Below are positions 36,901 through 48,900 of a stretch of DNA of 64,000 nucleotides, one piece after another (the stretch's first letter is position 1; every line of letters starts with the position of its first letter). This DNA comes from Acanthopleura granulata (Eukaryota > Mollusca > Polyplacophora > Chitonida > Chitonidae). The notes beneath the pieces were generated by a model that saw nothing but the letters and a program-made list of their open reading frames with translations, had not been told where the DNA came from and made no database searches. The stretch lies in the NCBI GenBank assembly GCA_016165875.1, contig JABBOT010000031.1, positions 62,001-126,000 on the forward strand. Direction: 5' to 3'. Both the position numbers and the translations under genes were made by a program.

Positions 36901-39900
36901 GGTTTTAACAAGATGCCATGTTGGCCGTTCACGTCTCACGCACAAGTTTGTTCTGGATGGGAGCAGTGCTCCCGAGTGTGTTGGATGTGATGCGCAATAC
37001 GGCATCAATCATATCCTTGTTGACTGTGTGGAATTTGCTCATATTCGGCAAAGATTCTCCACAGTGAATGCTATATTTTACTTATTTAGCAGCGTCGCTG
37101 GCGATGCTGTGATTAATTTTTTGAAGCCTGTTGGCGTGTATAATAGAATATAGTTTATGTATAGATGTATATATCTTTTCATTGTATAAAATAGCATGCA
37201 ATTGTGCTTTTCGACTTTCAACCAATATTTATTTTTTTAACTGGTTTAAAAAAAAAGAGTTAGTCTGCTTTTTCTTTAAATTTTGAATGTTCATCCATCA
37301 TGTCGAATACTATTCAAGGCTTCCTCATTTGAGATATTGCCAATGTGGCGTTAAGCCAAAATCATTCATTCATTCATTCATCAAAGATTTAAACTACCAG
37401 CAAGTGTTGTTTTAGAGGTTTTTTCTGGTTCAGAAACAATAAATTTCAAGGTAGATCATAACACATTTTCGACCGCGAAAAATAAATGCCTCCATGTAAA
37501 GGGACGTAACTGTGAAAATAATTTTGACCAATCAAAAGACAGGATTATTTTGGACACCCTTACCGCATACGACTTGATTCGGACCGGTAAGTAAATATCA
37601 TTGCATTTCTGGACTGTAGACAGCGTTACTCTTGTACATATGAATTCAACACGATTGAGATGGCGCGATCCGCCGTATTCACTTCATTCAGCCAGCTTCG
37701 GGTCGGTAAAATGTCGGTGTCATCTGACAGCTATGGGAGGTTACAACGATAAAGCATATGATTCTTAGAGCACATCTAACATTTTCTAAATCTTCTAACC
37801 GTACTCTTTTTATTACAATTTACGTTATACTTCCTTTCCTTTTGTTTAGGTAGAGAGAAATACGGTCGCCGTGAGTTCAAGTCGTGGGAAGGCCTGCCAT
37901 CATCATGCGGATGGTAGTGGTTTTCCCCCGGGATGTGCCCGGTTTTCTCCCACCGTAATGCTGACCGATGTCGTACAAGTGAAATATGAGTACGGCGTAA
38001 ACGACCAATCAAATAAATAAATCAAATGAATCATATAGGAAGAATTTTGAAATTTTATGTTCAGATCTATCACACTATTTCACACTATCATACCTCCCCC
38101 GTTTACTATTACAGTGTGTAATCCTCGACAGGTCTTTGCATAATTTCCTCACTGATAGTGTTGACAGTATTTATTGCCTCGAGGTTTAGGACTTTTTCAG
38201 GTGATGCGGCCTTCAAGATTATCCCATTTCCCCCAACAGATTTCGACCTTCAGTGTAGATCATACGTTATTGATTATCGGTCCCTAAGTGCTTATAATCA
38301 GATAAACACTGAACGATTTGTTTTCTTTACTTGTCGCATACAGAGTTTTTAGAGCGAGACGCAGGCGATGGACTTTCCACTTTGCCATCATCATTCTCAA
38401 GACTGGGTCTTAGAGATTCATACAGAAAGCGTTCTAGGCTCGGAAGCAGTTCTCTGTCTGACGAGGAGGAGGCCACATCACCGCCAGGTCTGCACACTGT
38501 AGTACTTTACTTAAGGTTTTACCAATGATGCTCCTTCATTTGGGTCATTCAAAGAACTTTCCAAAAGATTGACGGATTTTTGAAATGAATTATAATATCG
38601 CCTTTAGATAAGAAAGATCGCTGTTTGAAGAGAGGCATCACTGAATAGGCCTATTAGGAAAAACATGTGAATGGCAATGTATATCATTATACAGTGTCGT
38701 CATATGTAAACGTTATCGTGCATATTTTGACGGTGATTGGCACGGGAATATGAACCTTGGAATTTTGATAGGTCTTGTAGTTTTGCATCGACCGCTGATC
38801 GTGTTGTATTGCCGGAAGGCCACAACATCTGGTCTTACTTGCTTTTGAATGTAAAAGAAAACACGTTAACAGGTTATGTATTAGGAAATTGTCTGGCGTC
38901 TGTCTGTCTGCCAGTCCGGTGACTGTTAAATTTTCCGTCAAAACGCTACACCTACCGTTTTTGTCTGATTTACGACACATTGCAAAAGTGTAGACTACAT
39001 CAAGATACATAAATCCTAGTATCGATTTTTCTTTTCGATGATCGGTTGTCCATCTATCTGTTCATACAACATTTCTTTCAAAATGCTACTAGTTATTCCT
39101 ACAGCTTTTGTCCAGTTTCAGCAAAACTTGGTACAATTGAATCAAGATACACATTTCGTTGTGTTGATTTTCAATTTTGATTGTTCATTGTGCGTTATAC
39201 ATACATAATTTTGTCCAAACCAGTACAGTTACCGTCTCATCAGACTCTGTTTTTACAGTGTATACACAAAATCTTTTGTCCCAACCAGTACAGCCACCGT
39301 CTCATCAGAGACTCTGGTTTTACAGTGTATATACAAAATCTGAGTTGTATTTTCCTTTTAACTAATCAACAGAAAGATCTGGGTCACCAACACTTTGCGA
39401 ACCAAAGGATTTAAAGCTAAAGGAATACCAGAGAGAACTGTACCTTTCGGTGCCGAGAGACAAGAACACCATGATTATTTGTCCAGTGAAAAGTGGGAAA
39501 CGTTTTGTGGCTTTGGAAGCTATAAAGGTAAGTCCCTGACGAGTTAATCGTGCCCTTTTCGTTGGCACATACTTCAACTTACCAGCCATACTTAGTTTTC
39601 CAATAAGTGTTTTCTGAGCATAAAGGTGACGATGTTTTTAACATTCAGCCAACCGATATACGCCAGAAGGACACTCGTCAAATAAAATTGAGGGATAAAT
39701 GGCATATCTGTGTGTAGACAGTTTAAATGCGAAATATCTAATTTCCCTGCTTAATTGTCGTTGATAATTTGGGTGTTGGCCATTTGCTTTTGTTTTCGCT
39801 TTATTCTGTCCATAAAATCCTGTGTTTAGCTTTATCTTTGTATGTTTTATCAAGGCGCATCTCTCACTAGCTGGAAACCCAGACGGAAAGGTGGCTTATC

Positions 39901-42900
39901 TGGTGACAAAATCAAAATTGGCGGAAAAAGTGTTGAGAAGATGCAAAGTTTTCCTGAACAACCGTCCTTCTGCTCAAATGGAAACTGTGACATCTGGTGA
40001 CCGCTTCTCTAAAGTTCTCGAAGAAAACAGCATTGTGATCGCAAAGGCGAAACTGTTTAAAAATGCCCTGAGAGAAAATATGGTTAAATGGACAAAGTTC
40101 TCGATGGTGGTTCTGGAATTAGGGATCGACTACTTCACGGAGCCAAAACATGATTATAAACAAGTCATGAAGAATTATCATGACTTGAGGAGGTCCTCAC
40201 AGCCACCAAAACATTCGCCTCAGGTATCTTGCTTGGTATTAGGTTGACTGAAAAATAGGAAAAATAGCACACAACCTGCGAGAGCTTCCATCCGACTTCT
40301 TTCACTATTAATTTCTTTCTGATAAAATGAAAACCCACAGTAGCTTTTGTAGACGTATCTCACTAAGAATAAATAAGAATAAGAAACATTATTTTTCATG
40401 TGCGTATACATGACTTCTTCCACTATTAATTTCTTTCTAATAAAATGAAAACCCACAGTAGCTTTTGTAGACGTATCTCACTAAGAATAAAGAAGAATAA
40501 GAAACATTATTTTTCATGTGCGTGTACATGTAACCCTTTTGTTTTCATATTGAGCGCAGATCCACTACTGAAGATCCGGTATCTTTTTATCTAGAAGCAT
40601 TCAGAGACGTGGTGGAATGTTCCCAAGTAGTATCACGAAAGCACCCAGTGCATTCAAGAGTGTTTGTAAATGTCAGTCCATTTTGGGGGCTGGAAATTTT
40701 CTCTACATTTTTATATTCAAAATGTGTTAGTTGATGAACTTTTCGTGTTTATTTTTCACTGGCGTGTTATTAAAGAGATGTGTTGCTATCCCATTTGATG
40801 TCTTTTTTCTCTTATAAATTATTCTTTTTGTCCTATAATTTATTCTAAGTTGTCTTACTATTTACCAAGATACTGGTGCTGTCGACGTCAATCTGTGGGG
40901 AATCGCCTTTGGAAGACCTCTATTGCACAGCGATGGAAACCTGTGCAACGTTTGATATTGAAGCTATTGCCCTGGTTCGAAACTGCGTCAATTCTCTACG
41001 ACATCAAGTTTCTATTCCACATGTGGGTGAGTCGACAGTTGAAAAGAGCTAAAGTTGTTACATTAATATTCGAAATATAGACAACTTTTAACACGTCGTT
41101 TGAGTTTCAGAAAATTCAGGAAATTTCGTTCCGGTAGTTTTCTGAGATTTCATGAGATTTCTTTGGGTGTACTGCATTTGCTGCCTTGCCTTCATGAAAT
41201 ATGGAATCACTTTTGTGGGATAACCAGTACAGTAAACTAAATGAACATAAACAGTGAGATGAGAGTTTTTTCTAAAGCTATCTAAGAGCTAACTGAAAAG
41301 AAAGTTTTATTCATTTATAGATTTTCTCTCATTATCTGCGAAGACGCTTTACTTCAGATTTGCCTTTTCCTCATGGTACAATGTCATATCTTGGTTACTA
41401 CTAGTCAGAAATATCAAAGAATATGGTAACTTTGTTTGGTGTCGGGAATAGCCATTAGTGTCGGCTTCCTTTCGGCTGTCAGTTTGGCGACGTGTCAGAG
41501 GGTACTTTGCTTTGAAGAATTCAACTTCACACACTTAGCCAGCAAATCGCACTAAAGTATACTACTTGTTAAATATCTTGATGATCTATCTTCGTGTCGG
41601 TAACTTTGCCCGGGAAAGACGTCACACATTGGCGGACTGTCAATTCGGAAGTAGTAGAGGAAATTGTGTGTATCACGTGACTAGTGGCGGCCGCAGAAGA
41701 GAAGGAGACACTTTCACACTCACTGTCCAGTAACGATCCTACAACGTGACATCTTTCCCGGGCACAGTATCCGTGTCACTCATGCAGATAATTATCAAAT
41801 GCAACGTGTGGATGTTTCCCTCAGGCTCTGCTTGGTTTGCACCGATCGTGATGCCAGCTGCCATCATATAAGAGAAATAGTCTTCAGTACGGCGTTCAAC
41901 ACCAATCCACACACAAAAAAAATCAAAATTAACAAAAGGTATTGTAGCGCGCTATGTGCGAGGTCACTGTGAATTTGCATCCCTCGAAGCGAAGTTAGAT
42001 GGCATCCAAGAGACAGCTTTTGTATGGGTAGGTGTTCATATGTTAATGACGAAGTCTGGAAAACAACAATACAAAGTCGTTCAGTGTCTGAAATTCAGAC
42101 TAAATCACAACAAGTACTAATAAAACCCTCCACTTAAAAAAAAATATTTCAAGTACACATTCGACGTGTATTCAATACAGGTGGTAATATATGCATTGTA
42201 TATGTATTTTTCTGTAGAAAGGACAGTAGTACCCGAAAAACACAACCTGGGGTTTGATGGAATGATCAATGAGCTTATGTCACGTGTAGAAAAGGCCATG
42301 AAGGAACACTATCAGTCCAACAGTAAGTCATCAAGGCGAACTGTTACTTTAAGTAACTATTATAGATCCGTGTTACTGGAATACGGCGGTCGACATGCAT
42401 TGTAAGCGAATTGATTTTTAAACTCCCTACCCGCATGGTGGCTGGGTATGTATAGGATTGCAATTTGTCTGTCAGTCTGTCAATCCGGCAGTTGGTCACA
42501 AACGTTTTCTGGACTGTTAAGAAAACGGTACCACGTAATCAATTCAATTGGTGTTTTACGCCGTACTCAACATTATTTCACTTATACGACGGCGGCCAAC
42601 ATCATTGTGGGAGGAAACAGGACAGAACCGGGCGAAACCCACGACCATCTGTAGGTTGCTGGCTGACCTTCCCACGTACAGCTGGAGAGGAAGACAGCAT
42701 GATTTTATATATATATATATGTATGTGTATGTCCTTATATATACATATATGTATGTGAGTGTATATATAGATGCTTGTATGTATGTATATATATATATAT
42801 GTATGAATATATATATGTATGTAACAGTTACAGCGTACATAACATCAAAGAAATCTGTGACATCACTGTACTTCAACGTGTTCGGTGTGGTTAAAAAAGA

Positions 42901-45900
42901 ACCAAAATAAAATTTTGCACTAAACTATGTGTTTTTTGCCCTAAGTTTTGCTCTAAGTAACTAATATGTCTCTTCTAGAGATGCCTTCCGATCATTCCGA
43001 AAACAGAATGGAGGAGTTGATCGCCCCTCCTACGGACAGGACATCGGTGAAGTACGTGACCTGGCTGAAAACTAACAAGGCCACATTGGGAGAAGCATCA
43101 AAGAGAGAAGGATGCAAACGCGCAGAATTTTTCTTGAGCTGTTTGAGACTGGCCACGGTATTTATTGATTTATTTATTAATTTTTTTATTGATTGATTGA
43201 GTGATTGGGTGGTCGATTTTATGTATTTGTTTATTTATTGCATGTATGGTTTTGTTGCGTTTGTGTGCGCAGTTATTTATGTAACTTTGCTTTTGTTCTG
43301 TGCGATGGTAATGAAACAGCAGCCATATACAAATTCAACAAGTGGCGTAGGAACATTACAACGTTAGACTGCGCACACGGGCTGCTCATTGCCCTCATGG
43401 CCCTACTGACATTCACTCAGAACGGGGGAATCAGCAGATTCTCTGTCCATTGACACTGAACCCATACATGGTCTGTCCTTGGGATTGATAGACAAACGCT
43501 TTTAACCACGAGCGGTCACGATCCGCTTCCACATAGCAATACACCAGTGATGACGGTCCAGGCGATATACCTATATGGCATAAATATCTAGAGGATATCG
43601 CATGTATCACTGACGATAATAATGATTAAACTTTGGTTCGGAGAACGTACGTAAATATAAATGATACTGTAGAAGGGACAGTTTACTTTCATTTTAGACC
43701 TGGTATTTGATCTCCTTGATATCCAGTTATTAAAAGTTGAATGGCGTTCTTCACTTGACCGATTTTGATACTAATTTTTGTACTGGCCTGTTATGTAAAT
43801 GTAAACTAAGAAAGAAAACAAGGCGAACCTCGTGTTCGATTTCAACGTAATTGTATATTTGTTAAGTTGTAGAAATCAACTTCTAAAAGTGGGCTAGAGT
43901 TGCGGATGCTAGAACCACTCAGAAGCAAAATTATACATTTTGGCTTGAGTAGCCCAAAATATTGATCGAATATAGTCATATGCTGATAGATGTTAAAGGG
44001 CTGTGGATTTCAAAAACACTTTCAAAATTTACCACATATTTATGAAAATAAGGGACATTATAAATCAGAATTCTTTTATGTTGTGTTATGTTTTCGCTAA
44101 TTGTCATCATTTCAAACGCTCTTTTCTAAGTGCATAGTTTACCATTTAAACCAAAAACGGCACCACGGACTTTTAATATTCATTTTAAATTGGTTCGAGT
44201 GATCATTTAAACAGGAATTGTCAAACAGAATGTCAGAATGTAACTATATCAATCCACTCATGCAAAATTTAAACAAAAGTGTAAATTGCTACAAAACCTA
44301 CTGGAGCGTGTTTATAAATCTATCCCCAAACAGCACCCCGGTGGAGTGTTAAAGGCTGTTGCTGTTAATAGGCTGATAACAGGTATGTAACGTGTACAGT
44401 GTTTGCTTGGGTATAAGCAGTGATGCACAGTTTATGGATAAGTGTTATCCGGAGGCAATACACATTTGTTACGGGCCTGTCTACCCTCAGTGAGTTATTT
44501 CCCCTAGTCAGGGAGACCTGAGAAAACACAACCGCCTTAGTACACAACAAGTTATACTTTTTGTCAGATTTAAGGTGTTCAGTTCATTTATGGTTATTCA
44601 TTTTTCCGTGAGAGGAAGATAAGAAAACGAAGAATCAAAACGGGAATAATTTGGGCCGCATTTCATCGCTGAGGGGGTTCTAGTATCATTTAGTTGGAGG
44701 AAAACGGACCATTTGGCTTACGCGTGGAGATTAAGCCAGCGTGAGCTGGACTTGAAGAATACCATTTTATCATCTTGGTAGCCTGAGCGAGGCGGTGGTG
44801 GTGGTGGTGGTGGTGGTGGTATTAACCCTGGGGAAACGTTTTCAGTTGTATTCAAAGCAGACAAAATTCTGATATATTTTAACTAGGTGTAAAATGACAT
44901 TATGGATTCAAAGCAGACAAAATTCTGATATATTTCAGTTGAGAACCAAATATTAGACCCTGTTGGTTGAATTGCGGATGTGTAACGTATAACACTGGAA
45001 AATTTTTTGAATTTTGTGCCAATAATATCTTCCTTTGATGCTGGCACACAAAACAAAATATTATATGTCTCAGGGCAACAATAAATATTGGGGGTGGGGT
45101 GGGGGGTGTATCTGGGATCCCGCTCAGGTTGATAATTTGGGTATCTAGAATATACGAATTTGTGGAGAAGGGGGTATAAATTTCTTTTCTGTGAAAATAT
45201 ATTCGTCCTGTTTTTCCTTGAAATGAAACACTTGTGGTTATCAGAAACTCAAATTTTACCACCCATCAGCAACAGGAATGAAGTTATGTAACAACTGCTA
45301 TCCCTACTCCCTTTTGTGCATTTACTCACTAATTGCTCCAAAAACTGCCAATTTTTGGAATTCTCATACAAAGGCAGCCCCTTCAACCAGATTGTATGAA
45401 ACATGATAAACAGCTCAACTTTTAGACATATTTTGAAACATGCTTTCAGCAAATTTAATTCTTTTTGAGTCATTGTCCATGTGGAAGATTGAAAACAGAT
45501 AATTGCGCATTGTTAAAATAAGTCTGACATGTATCCCTTACAGAAAAATGGGATGAAAATAACTGTTTATGTCATTAAACAGTTCCCGGGAGTGAAAAGA
45601 ATAGGGCCCCAGTTCTCTAGGCAAGCTTGTCGTTCGAGGCGACTAACCTAGGGCTCTCTCGTGTGGTTCCGGTGAATAGAATAGTCCCACAGCCTCCCCG
45701 GGCTGGTCGTACAAGGCGACTAAAAGGGGCAACCTGTTTGCCGTGGGTTGCGACCCGTATGGAGGAGGACGGGATCCTGGTGGCTGAGGGCGGGTTGATC
45801 TTGCGAGATCCTCACGCCCAACACTCCACTTCGGCCCTTACTTCTCCAAAGACGGGCGGTCGGATGGCCCGATCCGATCAATCGGCTGGTCACGCCTTGC

Positions 45901-48900
45901 CTCTGCGTAGTCCCAAAACTTCTCTATAAAAACACTCGTTAGAGATCAAATGATTTTTCTCAAATTTCGTTCGTGGGATTGCGTTTGAGGCGGTGGCTGT
46001 AGGGTCACTCAAGTAGTCCGTGTCTAATGTGCAACCTCCTTCATAGGGTGGGTGATGGAGGAGCTCGGGTGGGGAATGGGGTGTGCATATTAAGGCCATC
46101 TATTTGAGTATACCCCATGTGGAATCCTTGGTGTCTTTCCTGCCGGGTATCCCCAGGTTGAGGCATCGCCCTTGTTGGCACTCCGTGGTGGGTGGGGAAC
46201 ACGTGGGGTGAATCCCTGATTATATATTATGAATACCCTAAATCTTTCCAAAAACGTTTCTAACATTCGATCGTCGTCTCAGCCAAATTCAGGGGCTGAT
46301 AAAAAGAGGAAGCTAGAGGTTCTATCAGACCCGCCAGACATTGGACAGGAAAGTTGGCCGGCTTTTATTGTTTTCTCAACAAAGAGTGAACAAAAGCCGG
46401 CCTCGAAAATACATCCCTTTCTTTTGAAGAGGGCCTTGGAGGGTGCAGCAGGCACTTTAAAAAATGTTAAAAAGCTGCGATCCGGAGACATTCTGATAGA
46501 ATGTTTCCGGAAACAACAATCTAAAAATTTACTCTCACTGAATAATCTTTGCGATATATCGGTTTTTACATCCCCTCACAATACCCTGAACAGCTGTCAG
46601 GGAATAATACGTGACAGGGATGGGGATATTTTCGACCTAACTGAAGAGGAAATATGTACAGAATTAAAACCACAGGGTGTTGTCAGAGTGAAACGTTTCA
46701 CAAGAAAAAGAGAGGGCATCATCCTCAAATTGAACACACACCTGACATTTAATAGCACCTCTCTACCATCATATATCTACATTGGCCCGTATAGGGTTAA
46801 TGTGGATTTATACATACCTAACCCGACACGATGTTTTAATTGCTAAAAATTTGGTCATGGTAAAGGCCAATGTAAAACTAAACTGGTTTGTTTCAGATGC
46901 TGCAGTGAAGGTCATGATGGTTTTGACTGCAGCAGCACAATTAAGTGCTGCAATTGCCGACGAGATCACATGGCCTCCTCTAAGGACTGTCCTCTTTTCA
47001 TTAAAGAAAAACAAATAATCACTTTAAAAACTAAAAACAACATTTCCTATCAGGAGGCCCGCAAATTGGCCTCACTTTCGAGTACACCACCGCAGACTTC
47101 GTTTGCCAATGTGGTCAAGCGAGCTGCAACATCTGTTGCAACTCAAACTTCCTTGACTTGGCCCATTGGAAACGACAAACCTATTTCGATCACTGTGGAA
47201 CCTTCAGCTCAACCTGAACGGAACTCTTGTTCAACTCAGACCATCACAGTACAAGAAACAAAACCAGTAAACAATGTAAAACAAACTGATAAACCTGAAC
47301 CTCAGCCCTCTAAAAATCATAATGACAAAAACAAATCCAAAAGTACAACTCCAAGTAGTAATATTAAAGCCAGTAAACCGAGTGGCAATAAAGAACGTCT
47401 GTCTAAGGCCACTCGAGATCCTGTCCAAACATTTAACAGGTTTGGATCGTTGGAGGACGTTGTCCCTTCAACATCAGATGCGGATGTGATGGATACATCA
47501 CGGGCACCAGGGAGATCTTCCAGCCGATCTCCAAGGAAGGGTCGTCCTAGATCCAAACATAAAGAGAAATCTCCTATACGCCTCCTTCCGTAATGTCTAC
47601 ATACGGCAAAATTATAGAGGGGAATTGTCGAGGTCTTAAGGTTAATTTTATTGAAATAACACAGCTGGTCCAATCATTAAATCCCATTGCCCTTTGTCTT
47701 CAGGAAACTCACCTGAAGACATCTGACAAAGATAAAATAACTCTCCAAAATTATTCACTTTATAGTACATTTTGTCAGGAAGAAGAGCGAGCTGCAGGCG
47801 GCACCTCTATCTTCATAAATAACAATATTATCCACAGTCCTGTTGCTCTGGATACAGAGCTTCAGGCTGTGGCCGTTCGTGTCTCATTGTCTAAGACAGT
47901 CACTTTGTGTTCGGTTTATATTCCTCCGAACACTTCTTTGTCAGCTTTACAGTTACATAATTTGAAAGAACAATTACCTACGCCGTTTATAATAATGGGC
48001 GATTTTAATTCCCATAACCCCTTATGTGGAAGTAACAGCATAAATAATAAGGGCAAGGTAGTAGAAGATTTTTTAACTAAGGAGGAACTGTGTTATTTCA
48101 ATGATGGTTCTAATACTCATTTGCATGCGGGTAATGGCATTTATTCTGCTATCGATCTCACTATCACCGATCCATCACTTCTCCTGGATTTTTCTTGGAG
48201 AGTGCACGAGGATCTTTGTGGTAGTGACCATTTTCCTATTATCCTAGAGCATGTCACTTCTAATTCTTTAGAAGGTGTAGCTAGGTGGAAGTTCGATAAA
48301 GCAGATTGGATGGCATTTGAGATGTTCTGTGAGGCTATCACTCCACAGACTCTCAATGGAGCAGATGACCCTATATTTGAATTTAATCAGCTTATATTAC
48401 GAGCTGCAGATGGAACTATCCCTAAGACCTCGATCAGTCCAAAATCCAAAAGTAAACCCTGGTACGACAATGACTGTCGTAAAGCCATAAAGGACCATAA
48501 AAGGGCTGAACACAAGTTCAACCATTGCCCCACTGATAAAAATTTAAACCAGGTTCGTATTCTGGCAGCTAAGGCTCGTCGATTACTTAAGTCCAAGAGA
48601 CGATCTTGTTGGCGGAACTTCGTTTCAGGCATTACGTCCAAAACACCTATGCGTAAGGTCTGGAATATGGTTCAGAAACTAAAGGGTAAAGATAACAAAG
48701 CAAAAGTCCAGCACTTGAAAGATGGAGATAACATACTAACTTCCCCATCCGATATAGGTAATAAATTAGAGGAATCAATTTCTAAAAAATCTTCTTCTGA
48801 GAATTATACTTCACATTTCAGCATGTCAAAAACCAGAAGGAGAAAATGAAATTGCCCTTTTCTTCTAAAAACTTAGGAGATTATAATCGTCCTTTTAAAA

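Noticed and set aside
40850..41080. Frame [14 protein letters not shown]... across exon 7
   Set aside because: Another frame of the same DNA matches the RLR motif III region and fits the splice phases; this one fits nothing.
41349..41534. Minus-strand 61-residue frame conserved in the three tandem blocks (also 52977 and 60718)
   Set aside because: Conservation follows from recent duplication. There are no splice signals or motifs, and it lies in an intron.
42548..42910. Frames rich in Tyr-Ile-Tyr-Met-Val near the microsatellites of each block
   Set aside because: Low-complexity TA/TATG repeats translated; no protein expected.
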